Part shown: one piece after another, positions 39,397-49,272 of the stretch
How positions within the stretch are numbered: the first letter of the stretch is position 1
Layout: each line of letters begins with the position of its first letter
DNA from: Capitella teleta
Lineage: Eukaryota; Annelida; Polychaeta; Capitellidae
Assembly: GCA_000328365.1 (NCBI GenBank)
Contig: KB297594.1
Location: forward strand, 47,529-111,528
Length of the DNA: 64,000 nt
Reading direction: 5' to 3'
The notes under the pieces: generated by a model
What the model was told of the DNA's origin: nothing
The model's database searches: none
What the model saw: only the letters and a program-made list of their open reading frames with translations
Position numbers and translations under genes: made by a program

Positions 39397-39603
39397 TTAA
39401 AATAGTGAGTCTTTAAGTTGGGCTTTAAAAGCATCGAGCGATTGCTGGTTCTGAAGGTTGAAAGGTAAGCGGTTCCAAAAGATGGGTGCTTGCTCGGCGA
39501 ATGTTCGAAGCCTTTGAAATATATTACAATGTACCTCCGAATAACAAACTAACCAGGAAGTTTTCAAATCGATCAAGTTCCAATCGGGATCAATAATTGT
39601 CAA
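39397..39603 (-). mobile_element. LINE fragment, extreme C-terminus of the RT ORF
   Basis: The minus-strand frame reads RLRTFAEQAPIFWNRLP, then FNLQNQQSLDAFKAQLKDSLF and stop. The pattern AP.(L/F)WN.LP ... S...FK..LK..LF is the usual C-terminus of Jockey/CR1-type LINE proteins. Its 5' side runs into the duplicated unit at 39574-39948. Confidence 0.7.
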
Positions 39604-39948
39604 GTTAACGAGTTTGTCTTACATAATTGGAGTATGAATTCAAACGATATTTTGAAGTTGCTTGCGTTCAGAAAAAAAGCTGTGAAAACTTCGCCATTGA
39701 AGTTTTCTCCGATTCGCGTTCGACCCCAGCGTCTTGAATGCGGACGCCAGAGGAAAACAACAAGTTCCAATCAGGATCAATAATTGTCACGTTAACGAGT
39801 TTGTCTTACATAATTGGAGTATGAATTCAAACTATATTTTGAAGTTGAATGCGTTCAGAAAAAAAAGCTGTGAAAACTTTGCCATTGAAGCTTTCACCGA
39901 TGAGCGTTCGACCCCAGCGTCTTGAATGCGGACGCCAGAGGAAAACAA
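39574..39948. repeat. Tandem duplication, two units of about 187 bp, next to a promoter
   Basis: Units 39574-39760 and 39761-39948 begin CAAGTTCCAATC and share AACGAGTTTGTCTTACATAA, GGAGTATGAATTCAAAC, the GCGTTCAGAAAAAAAGCTGT region and CGTTCGACCCCAGCGTCTTG. The end of the second unit lies about 65 bp upstream of the TATA box at 40015. Part of the first unit is LINE-derived. Confidence 0.9.
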
Positions 39949-40014
39949 CAAGTTGAAAGCTGAACGCGGAGTCAAACTCACAAGGTGCGAACGCTGCGCG
40001 TCTATGGAAGGGTT

Positions 40015-40020
40015 TATAAA
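40015..40020 (+). promoter_or_regulatory. TATA box of the intronless gene
   Basis: TATAAA in GGGTTTATAAAGAC lies 64 bp upstream of the chosen ATG (40084), predicting a start near 40045. Confidence 0.55.
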
Positions 40021-40083
40021 GACAACATCTTTCGGAGAGAGCATCATATTCGACTTACCAACGATACCAATCACACACCAGCC

Positions 40084-40677
40084 ATGGGTCTCAAGAAACT
40101 GCTCAAGAAAGTTTTCCTCAAAATATTCCGCCTAAGACGCCACCAAAAGGTCGAGCCTGAAGCGCCATTTTGCGAGCAGAGGGCGGAGGAGTTCGCATGC
40201 AAGGCGACCGTCTGCGAGGTGACCATCTCACCCGACAGCGAAGACGAAGATGTCATGTCATACAACTCCGATCTGAACGCCACGGTGACCGAGGCCAGCC
40301 TGAACCAGTCCCAGTTCTCAGAGGATGGCGACTCGAACGGCGCTGAAACGTCTGGATCGGAACATCACTTCCTCAATCCTCGAGCGAGCTACGTGGATCG
40401 CAAGGGAAGAGAACAGGAGACGCAACGAGACGCCCTCCGCCGAGAGGACCACCGCTCCAAGGATCTGATCCTGCGAGGCATGATGGTGCATTTGGACGAA
40501 GCGGACGAAGTGAACGCCAAGCTGCACGAAATTCTCGACGCCGCTGCTCCAGCCGTCCTCTCGTCCAATGCTGATGCCCCTCCCAGCGAATACCAGTCTT
40601 CCAAGGGAACAACATTGCGCTTGACCAGACGACCGACCACCCAGCACCAGAAGCAGAGCTTCGATCCTGCTTTCTAA
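40084..40677 (+). CDS. Intronless gene, 197-residue protein of unknown function
   Basis: I do not recognise this protein. The frame opens at MGLKKLLKKVFLKIFRLRRH, a strongly basic amphipathic N-terminus that could lie on a membrane, and continues with an acidic Ser-rich middle (SPDSEDEDVMSYNSD). A charged helical stretch follows (REQETQRDALRREDHRSKDL, then HLDEADEVNAKLHEILDAAA), and the tail ends KQSFDPAF. There is no signal peptide or clear transmembrane helix. Coding bias is strong: codons are G/C-ending, unlike the flanking AT-rich DNA, which supports a real gene. The ATG at 40084 is preferred because a TATA box lies 64 bp upstream; the frame is open further 5' but would start inside the promoter. 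A poly(A) signal follows at 40801-40806. Intronless structure plus a TATA box suits an inducible gene, which is an inference. Confidence 0.7.
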   Translation: MGLKKLLKKVFLKIFRLRRHQKVEPEAPFCEQRAEEFACKATVCEVTISPDSEDEDVMSYNSDLNATVTEASLNQSQFSEDGDSNGAETSGSEHHFLNPRASYVDRKGREQETQRDALRREDHRSKDLILRGMMVHLDEADEVNAKLHEILDAAAPAVLSSNADAPPSEYQSSKGTTLRLTRRPTTQHQKQSFDPAF

Positions 40678-40800
40678 TCTCAACGACTCACTCCGCGTGC
40701 ATCAGATACGTGTTCTAACATGCTTATAATAACCACGTTACCAGGTGCTTTAATGTATATGACTGATATATGCATAGAATTGATTGATAGCGCTGATTAC

Positions 40801-40806
40801 AATAAA
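40801..40806 (+). terminator. Poly(A) signal of the intronless gene
   Basis: AATAAA followed by an A-rich stretch lies 124 bp after the stop codon. Confidence 0.55.
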
Positions 40807-41032
40807 AAAAATTAAAAATTATTTAATGAATCTTATTACTTACTCTTAATGGTAACTCAATTACGTTCAACCGAAATATCGGTAGTGGTCAGCATATTAA
40901 GAAAGACACAAATTATGCGGCACTTTCTTTTGACCTCAGTCTGATCGGACGTGCACCACAAGGCACCCTAAATTGCCGAATGGCAACTTATAAGCGAATT
41001 TTGGGTTGCATAAATTAATAAGAATATAAATG

Positions 41033-41620
41033 TACAGACTGGACCAAAAGTACTCAAAGACAAAAGAAATAAATACTTGGTTTGTCACGCTGCTATTCAT
41101 TATATTCCAATTTCATAGACATTTATGCCGATTTATCTCGAACAATAAAGTGCACCGATTCGCCGATACTTTCACTTTTGGCGGCTAACAGGGCCCCGAA
41201 CCATGAATTAGATTCATTGGATGCATAAATAAGGCAACGGTCTCGCACTATTTTTTATTTTTTTCTGAGAGTACTATAGTTCTGATTGTAGCACTCCTGT
41301 TTATTTCTCAGAATGAAAACAAAGCAGAGGGTACATGTATATTGAAGCGCCAAGCAGCTAATGACATTCAATAATGCTAGTTCAGGGGCCCATCTGACTG
41401 ATTGAGCTTTCTTCGCAATCACACACCACCCGCATTTACTCGCATCCTTCTCTCATTCAAAATTGACTTTTTATTTGATTTCTCTTCAGTAATTCACACA
41501 GAATAAGTTGGTCAACACAGCAGAAAGTTATTTTTGGGAATCATTGGTAAATTTTATCAAATTTTAAATGTTAGTTTTAAACATGAAGTTGATAAAACAT
41601 TAATTTTGACCAACTACGTA
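41033..41620. mobile_element. Mariner-like MITE, copy 2
   Basis: It starts TACAGACTGGACCAAAAGTA and ends with the inverted counterpart (reverse complement TACGTAGTTGGTCAAAATTA). The interior aligns along its length with 31119-31759; shared landmarks include ATTTATGCCGAT, TTTTGGCGGC, TTCATTGAA/TTCATTGGA, CTCATTCAAAATTGACTT and AGTTATTTTTGGGAAT. No clear TA duplication remains. It is older or more damaged than copy 1. Confidence 0.75.
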
Positions 41621-43014
41621 TTTATAAAACATCTTTTTAACGTTTTCAGAGCCCCCAAGCAGCCATCAATACTTATTCCACAATGAGAAAAGCAACAATA
41701 TTTTATTTTGACTCAATTAAAATAATGGACATATAATGTGAAACTCTCAACACTATACTTTAATACCAGCAGAATTTGAGAGCAAGCGGAAACTGGCAAA
41801 CAAAACACCGTAATCTCTCGGAAGACAAACTAGGTAATTCATACCCAGTACAAAAAGTATTATCTGTATAAGCGACATGAAGCCCTCACTATGGCGAGTA
41901 AAAATTCTCATCGCCGAGTAAAAATGTCAAGAATGGTTGCCAGAGGCGAGTAAAATTTTAGCTCTCCAAATAAAATGTAAAGGGCAGATTCTTTGGTTTA
42001 ACACCACAGAAAAATTACATAAGCAATAGATTTTTGCTCAATCCTCAGTTTAAAAACTGAAACCTGTGAGCCCATGTAGGTGCCTAATATCATGCAGGCA
42101 TAGCTGATGCCATGTTAACACCAGATCAGATGAGTTAATTGTGGCGCCGCCGTTGTTTTAGTGCATTCACATCTTTTCAAATTAAGTCGTGTCTTAGGCA
42201 TAGTATGTTATACTGGTAGTTAGTCTGAATACTATAGTATATGTAGTAGCAGTGGTTGATGATTTCATGAATCGTTCATTCCATCATCCCCTGACTAACA
42301 CAACATTTGAAATCGGAAGTTGATTCCAACTCTTGCTCAAATATATATGTTGAAGCGGTTTAGTTAACGCTCGAATTAACCATTTTTTTCTAATTCTTTT
42401 GAAGACTCCAGCTAAGGGTATTTTATCTTTCCTTTCAAAATGATTCAAATGAGGTTCAATAGATAACGCAAACTACTGAAAACAAATCGTTTTCATTTTT
42501 TTTTTTTTTTTTCATGTGTTGGCAGCTTCAAAGTGTTCAAGGGTAGGTCATTATGCTATCATAACGTAATTTGAGATCAATACGCTATCATAACGTCATC
42601 GCATAGATCATAACGTTACCAAAATATTGAGAATTCGAAAACCCTGATTCGTCGAAGTGTTTTCGCTGGTTCCTTCAAGTTCGAGTTAGTTTCACTGTAT
42701 ATTTTTCGTCAAAATTTCTGGTGAGTAAAGATTTATTTTGGCGAATAAAAATTCCCTGTTTACTCGCCACGTGACGAGTAAAATGTTTCTCTTACTTCAA
42801 GCCCTGTTTACTTATACTCGTGCAATAGCACATGTACCTAGTATTAAACCTAAAGCAAATCAGAGCAAGTAATGTGAACAAGAATAATGATGCTAACTTG
42901 AAATTCAAACTTTAACTTAAGAACAAAAAAATACTGAAAGGAACAAAGAACACAAATCTACAACTCTTGACTACCTCGAAAATAACAGAGCGACGGAGCC
43001 CTTTGCGCTGATTA
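41621..43014. repeat. Intergenic with diverged GGCGAGTAAAA-type repeat
   Basis: GGCGAGTAAAA-type words occur around 41889-41960 and again at 42715-42785, where TTTACTCGCCACGTGACGAGTAAAA forms an imperfect palindrome. The right part resembles 59580-59675. GAAGCCCT and CAAGCCCTG occur near the two outer limits (about 41880 and 42800). This looks like an old repeat of roughly 0.9 kb whose class I cannot fix. Three TCATAACG words lie at 42559, 42588 and 42608. No gene is seen. Confidence 0.4.
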
Positions 43015-46000
43015 TCATTTAACTCTTTGCTTGACTTTGTGCAGTATTTCAGCAAGCACCTTGACCTCTTCCTCCAACTCCACCATTTCCCCTTCAATCT
43101 TCTTTTCCTCCTCCTCAACGACATGCGAATGAATCTCCTGTAAAAAAAACAAAAAAACCAACATGCATAATAACATGAATAATTCTGAAATGTGAATTCA
43201 GCTGACGTTGGACTGGCACTTGAAGGTGTGCTTCCCTTCTCTGAAGTACGCATTCCCATTGAACGTGTATACAGTGTCTTTCAAAGACATCACTTGTAGC
43301 TCTGAAGAAGATGAGAAAGAAAAAATACAACGACCTGAAGTAGAGTGCGATATTCTGACCAATCACGTAGAGGTTGGGAGCAAGTTTTGCGATGGTGTGA
43401 TGCACTGGATGGAAGATGATGTCGTATTGGCCGGACATGAGAGGAGGAACAAAGTGGTTCAGCGACTGATCCAGCCCCATGCGAAGCTCATCTCGCTTAT
43501 GACGGTTCACTTCGATGCCTTGCACTTCGTAGCGACTGTTGATGCCCAAGTAGACAGCACAGCTCTCAACTGAAATAGAAGTTCAACTAAGCAGTGAAGC
43601 ACTTCAAGAGCACTAGAGCAAACCAGTGTTAAGGAATCCACACACTATTTTGGAAACCAGAGAAGAGGAAATCGTTTCAATGTTTCTTGCTGTGATGATC
43701 TCAATGTTAGCACCAACTTGGAAATCCACCTCATCGCCTGAACTCAGCAAAAAGGCGGATAAAATTATCAAGAGGCGGCCAGGGAAAATATTTAACAAAC
43801 TACCTTTCACGAAGATCTTTGAGAATATTTCCTTATTAACAGAGCTACAAATCTCCACAGGAACAAAGTCCACCGTCCCTCCAGTGGACGCTGACAGCAG
43901 CATTTCTCCACCTGATTCATTGCCAGACAAGAAGCCATAACGACTCTCATCTTCATCACTGGACTCTTTTCTCTGAATGTTACAAGCCCTGCGCACCCCT
44001 TGTTCCACACTCCTTGCTCTCCCTCGTGACTGCGATCGATCATTGAAGTCTCGTCTTCTCGATTGACTCCTCTGCCTTGACTGAGCCCTGCTGCGGTTGC
44101 CCTCCGACCTCTCTTCTCTTCGTGCTCGCAGCACAATTGTGTCAGCTGTTTCGTCTGATGAGGGTGATGGTGTTTCGACTGTCGGCGACACCGCTTCGTT
44201 CTTAACGATGAACACGCGAAGGACTTTACTGGCTGTGGTTTGTACGGCAGTTGGTGTTGCTGGGGTGAGGAGGCGCACGCACATCTCAAGACCTAAGTGA
44301 GCGCATCATTTTCTGATGTTAGAGAGAAGAAGAAAAGTTTACCCACCCCCTGAATCCTTGAACATTTTCTTAGCTTCCTCGCAATCATAGATGAGATTGT
44401 TGATGACTTTCAGAGATCTCTCAGTGATTTCTGATTCCTTCTCTGTTTTCAGATCACATGAACATAGAGCTAAGGAACGAAATGAAGTAATGAGAAAAAT
44501 GAAAAGGGAAGGGTTTGCAGAGGCTGTACCCACCGATGAGAAGAGTTAGAATAGAATTTGATGCAAGTTTGAGCGACAGTTGTTTGTCCCATGCTAAATT
44601 GGCAAATATCTGCAGAACGCTGAGAATAATGTTGGTATCTTTGGCCTGCATGAGTGGGGGAAGGATTTCCCATGGCTGAGATGTCAAAAATTGACTCCCT
44701 TTAAAAACAAAAACAAATATTACAGAAAAAAAAAGAAATTCCTGTGATTGAGGCTAACGTGTTAGGAACGCATGGAAACACATGTTTTGCAGAACACCAA
44801 GAAAGTTCTCCAAACTCAATGAGCTGTGAGGTGGTGGCTGCACACCTGTGGAAAGAGAAGAAATTAGCAAGACAAAAAGAGAAGAAATTAGCAAGACAAA
44901 AAGAGAAGAAATTAGCAAGACAAAAAGAGAAGAAAGACGCCAGCCTTTGAGTCTGCACAGCACAGCCAGTGGTTCCGTAGTCAGGTTCATCTCTGGGGTC
45001 AGCAAGTACAGTGCATCATTTGAGACTGTTACGACAAAGCCGTAGTCGACAGCAAAGACAGTGCAGCAGCCTTCCTCAGCAGACAGCACCTCGCCTCTGA
45101 ACACGCCTTTCTCCGCGTGCCTGACACCCACAAAAGCGCCAACAGTAGCGCACGCTCCAACGCTTGTTCTCTTCTCTGGCGGCCATTCCTCGATGCTACG
45201 GTTTATAGCTTCCAGGCTGACCATTCCATCCTCTCCATTGAGCCTGGCCCAGAAGAACTGACCATCCACGACATGTGTCACACACACATCCACCCACTCT
45301 GCTTCCTCCTCCTTCTCCTCCTCCTCCTCCTTCTCTTCTGTCTCTTCCATTTTTTCCTCCCTCGCCCACCAAGAATATTCCTCGCATTCACCAATGAGCT
45401 CATCAATAATCAGAATATCTTGGTCAGGGTTTTCGGTGTCGTACAGCTCAACTTCAAAGCCCGTCCGCGGAAGACGAACTTCATAGCATGCCTCTCCAAA
45501 CAACCTCAGGTAAATGCCACTCAGCTCCTCAACATTAACCGCCGATGAATGCCCAACAAGATCCCGATTAAGCGTCAGTCTTTCCATCTTCTGGGTCGCT
45601 TCAAAACTGAAACTAAACATTTGAGGGTTTGTCACATCACAGAGCCGCATTACATCGATGATGATGTTGTTGAAGACAAGGGCTTCAATGCATTCAACAG
45701 GGCCTTGTGACAAAAGTATTAAGAACTCAGAAATCTTGGTGACGAGCATCGCGGCGAGGCCGTTGTACGAGTCATCGAGTCGCGTGGAAGAACACCTGCC
45801 ACAGTGCTTGCGAAGGAGTACACACAGATCATTCACTAGACCCTTGCGCAGGAGTTTCAGTTTCTGATCGGGTTGAGCATCGCACAAGTGACCAAGCAGA
45901 CTCAAAGTTAGAATGCAGACCTAAATAACAACAAAGTATACACCAAATGAAATAATAAATAAATAATAATAAAATTTATTTTATATAGCGACCATTCAGT

Positions 46001-46689
46001 CCGAAGACAGCTCTGACACGCTGAACAGATGAAATTAAAATACATGCAACATTACAATGATGAAAAGCGGGAAAAACTTAAACATTGTAAAAAGAACGGA
46101 ATAAAGAGTGTGCGATTGTGTGATTGGGGTTTTACGGCTCCACCCAAACCAATCGAATGATACGGGCGCCAGAATAGAAGGCCCGGGACCGGGGTTTCCC
46201 CCTACTCTAATCAATAAATCCCAAGGGTTCTTTATCCTGCATACCACCATAGACAGTAGTACACAGCGCCCGGCCTTGTTACGCAGTTGGGCAGTACTGC
46301 AGAGTCACTGAAGAATCACAGAATAACGTGATTAAAAGAATCAACAATCAACAGAGCAAGGAGCACTGACGTGTGGAGAGTGATGAATTCGAAGAATCTT
46401 CATGAGAGCCGCCTCAGATCCGTTGAGGAAGAACGGACTCACTCGCGTGCTGCATTCGACCAGATGGCGCAGGACGGAGTAGAGCTGGAGGTCCTGTTCC
46501 TCTGTGTTGTACATCCACACGCAGTCCCATAACATGCGCAGATCCAGATTCCTATGCTGCGTCTGATGGACAATGGCAATGCTGGATCATGAGATATCTT
46601 TGTACCGGTCTGAGCACTCTACTTACCAGGATCTCTTTGCGGAATAGGTCGAAATCATTAGTGCAGTCATTGGTGTGTTTCTGAGCCAT
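43015..46689 (-). CDS. ARM-like / Tudor / RS-rich / coiled-coil protein
   Basis: Eleven minus-strand exons join in frame to 880 residues: 46689-46627, 46562-46371, 45920-44939, 44845-44759, 44698-44534, 44469-44347, 44292-43804, 43737-43624, 43569-43360, 43301-43207 and 43137-43015. Residues 22-220 form ARM/HEAT-like helices (DLQLYSVLRHLVECS, CILTLSLLGHLCDAQPDQK). A poly-Glu run near 275-293 precedes a Tudor domain at about 294-412 (VDVCVTHVVDGQFFWARLNG, GEVLSAEEGCCTVFAVDYGF). ARM-like helices resume at about 414-570 (ILSVLQIFANLAWD, RSLKVINNLIYDCEEAKKMF). An RS/RD-rich stretch covers about 590-635, then an unrecognised domain, then a Glu/Lys coiled coil at 841-880. Tudor domains read methylated Arg/Lys, often in germline piRNA granules; that role is inferred. 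The donors of exons 3 and 9 are choices made to keep frame. Confidence 0.8.
44855..44934. repeat. 24-bp minisatellite inside intron 3 of the Tudor gene
   Basis: The unit AGAAATTAGCAAGACAAAAAGAG recurs about 3.5 times without visible change. It occupies most of the 93-bp intron 44938-44846. On the minus strand it supplies the pyrimidine-rich tract before the acceptor. Confidence 0.9.
46111..46320 (-). mobile_element. SINE copy, 5'-truncated
   Basis: From GATTGGGGTTTTACGGCTCC through CCCGGGACCGGGGTTTCCCC, TTCTTTATCCTGCATACCACC and CAGCGCCCGGCCTTGTTACG to GAGTCACTGAAGAATCAC, it matches the intact SINE at 51915-52250 closely. The tRNA-like head is missing, as expected for incomplete reverse transcription. 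Confidence 0.85.
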
Positions 46690-47811
46690 AATGGAAGCTG
46701 GAAATAATAATTTGAGTGATTCCATAATTACACAGCCCCCACTATATAGGTAGTACGTCCCATTGAGTGGACGGTTTGTACAGCAATTCTAAACTTAGCA
46801 CTCAGAATATGCTATATCCCTAATCTCCTGTAGATCACATTAAGACTCTTTGAAGTCACTCTGTTACTTGTGCATGTGTCCGCATTACTAAGAAAAATGG
46901 AACACTTAAACGCATAACAATGGATTGAATCAGGCTTCGACCCTCAATCGAGCACCCAATCAAGGTGGAGCACAATCGCTGACATAATATACTACAGAGA
47001 GAGGCTATAGGTGTACGCACCCGAATCCTCTGTGCTAGACATGGCTGACAAAATCAAATGCATGAATAGATGAATGAAGAATCTGAATGAGTTCGGGACA
47101 TGAGCTAATAAATTGGCTGTTTGTCTGATCATATATAATTTGAGTGATGATCATGAAGATTGAAGAGCACTCAGCATCCATGCACTGCGCTACTAACATC
47201 GGTAACAATTCTTGAGTTAAACTTCCATCAATAATTAAGGCTTCAATATTTTCTCATCAATTACTTGTATTCTTTGTTGTTGATAGTTCAACGGCACAGA
47301 CACCTGTGACGCTGTGACCTTATGAGTTAGGATTTTACTTTCAACGATCAAAATAATACAAATTAATTTAATAATAATAATTAATTTAATAATACTAATT
47401 AATTTAATAATAATAATTAATTTAATAATAATAATTAATTTAATAGTAATAATTAATTTAATACAAATAATCACCACAAGGCAATGTACCACAACCTGTC
47501 CATGCAAATATTAAAATTTTTTTGTACAAGATGGCTTATGTCTGGTATGCTCAATGGCATATATGGGTAATGTTAGGATGAGAATATTAAATAACTAAAT
47601 TAAGTAGCTTGAAAGACAAAATCTCTTGGAATACTGGTACGTGTAGTACTGTAGTTATTGCCATACACGAAAAAGTTAGTATACATTTCATTCAAAAACC
47701 CAAGAAGACAAAACACTGTATTTGGACTTCCATATTTCACAAGGATTTTCAAACCCCTAGGATTCGTGATATGCAAACTCTTATCGATAAATCCTACATC
47801 GATAAGAGTAG
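46690..47811. other. Intergenic with AT-rich minisatellite
   Basis: At 47352-47465 an 18-bp unit of the form AATTAATTTAATAATAAT repeats about six times. Elsewhere no gene is seen. The promoter of the Tudor-ARM gene should lie just above 46689, but no TATA box is evident. Confidence 0.5.
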
Positions 47812-48081
47812 CACACTCTTATCGACAAATCCCAAGGGTTCTTTATCCTGCATACCACCATAGACATGCAGTAGTACACAGCGCCTGGCCTTGTTACGTA
47901 GTTGAGCAGCACTGCAGAGTCACCAAAGAATTACAATTATAACGAATTACAATTATAATTCACAATCATAACGCCCGTGGCCTGATCGGGTCTCGAACCC
48001 GGGACCTCGACCCCCCACGGCCGGCATAGGATTGACGGATTGCAGTCAGCCGGTTAAACCGATTGAGCTATTAGGTGCCCC
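47812..48081 (-). mobile_element. SINE copy with tRNA-like head, 3' part missing
   Basis: Read on the minus strand it begins GGGGCACCTAATAGCTCAAT, with box A-like TAGCTCAATCGG and box B GGTTCGAGACC, and continues through CGTTATGATTGTGAATT into the shared body. It stops near CGATAAGAGT, so the GGGG...CCGTAAAACC 3' end is absent. An 11-bp insertion-like change (GACGGATTGCA) distinguishes its head from the intact copy. Confidence 0.85.
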
Positions 48082-48590
48082 TTCAGTCCCGGTTGAATTA
48101 TTATTTTGTCATACTAATACTATTCTTTTCAGAGCAGTCAAAATTCATTCAACACCCAAGCAAGTCACAGTGCAAGTACCTTGGTTTGGGTGGAGCGCTA
48201 AAACCCCATCAGTATATACCAATATAGACAGTAAGCATTCACTGCATTCAGTTTGGTTCATATCTGCTCGTTACCTGGGGAAACGTCTCTGCGTCTACTC
48301 GTTACCAAGGTACTGGTAAGACCCAGTAGTGGCCCAGTGTTGGCGTGTGATGTAGAAGTAACTGCATTATCGCTCGGATTAGACAGGGTGTCAGCAATCA
48401 CAATGAAACGTAAATGCTAAGATATGATCATCCAAAATATCACAAGACATTAACCGTAAAATAACAACAATATAATACCTAATCTGACAATAAGATTGAG
48501 ATTGAAGAATTGTAATTGACAGTTTCAGTTAAACAGCGTGCTCCGACGTCATGAGAATGGAGTCAATCATAACGTTTTTTCGTGTGCATA
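48082..48590. other. Intergenic, no gene seen
   Basis: It contains the 22-bp word shared with the RNF26/SMYD intergenic region (48278-48299) and two CATAACG words at 48567-48593. Confidence 0.5.
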
Positions 48591-48686
48591 ACGATTGACT
48601 ATTTACAACTTTGAGAAGTTGTTTTACCTCCCAAGNNNNNNNNNNNNNNNNNNNNNNNNNNNNNNNNNNNNNNNNNNNNNNNNNNT

Positions 48687-48749
<63 letters not shown>

Positions 48750-48754
48750 TTTCT

Positions 48755-48809
<55 letters not shown>

Positions 48810-48826
48810 TTCATTTATTTATTCAT

Positions 48827-48861
<35 letters not shown>

Positions 48862-48866
48862 TTCAT

Positions 48867-48897
<31 letters not shown>

Positions 48898-49200
48898 TTT
48901 TGTTTTGTTCCATTATTTACCTTTGTTGCTCCGTTTATCGTTATGTTTATTTTATGTTTGTTATCTTCTTATGTTTTACATATATCTTAATTTTCGTTAT
49001 CTCACTCTATTTACTTATTATTTAATCTCTTGCTCCGAGGACAATCCCGTTATTATTTTTACAGAGTCCTGATATAAAAGGACTGAAATCTTTTGACCTG
49101 ACCTGACCTGACGATTGACTATTTACAACTTTGAGAAGTTGTTTGACCTCCCAAGTCCTGATACAAAAGGACTCTAATATTGCGACCTGACCTGACCTGA
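48591..49200 (+). mobile_element. LINE 3' tails with TTTA array and 45-bp direct repeats, interrupted by assembly gap
   Basis: A 45-bp sequence (ACGATTGACTATTTACAACT ... ACCTCCCAAG) occurs at 48591-48635 and 49111-49155 with one difference. Between the copies lie 50 N (48636-48685), a TTTA tetranucleotide array (48686-48900) and a LINE-like 3' end with GAGGACAATCCCG, GAGTCCTGATATAAAAGGAC and ACCTGACCTGACCTGA. A second, diverged tail with the same ACCTG repeats follows the right copy (49156-49200). The direct repeats may be a long target site duplication or a local tandem duplication. Frames read across the array are artefacts. Confidence 0.65.
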
Positions 49201-49272
49201 AGTCGGTTTTGACTCTTCATAGCCTCTCGAAAAGTAAATAAATGCATTTAATCATTTAGCTACCTAAAAGAT

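Noticed and set aside
40071-40683. Several minus-strand frames of 70-121 codons over the intronless gene
   Set aside because: They arise from the G/C-ending codon bias of the plus-strand gene, which has the TATA box, ATG and poly(A) signal.
44938-44945. GC-AG donor for exon 3 of the Tudor gene
   Set aside because: AAAG|GCTGGC would keep frame and remove two residues, but a GT donor six bases further on (TGGC|GTCTTT) also keeps frame and is the simpler choice.
47988-48081. tRNA gene on the minus strand
   Set aside because: Boxes A and B are present but the acceptor stem does not close and the sequence continues into the SINE body; it is a tRNA-derived SINE head. The same holds for 52167-52250.
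48595-49072. Open frames with YLFI repeats across the gap
   Set aside because: They are produced by the TTTA array and run through N bases; not protein.
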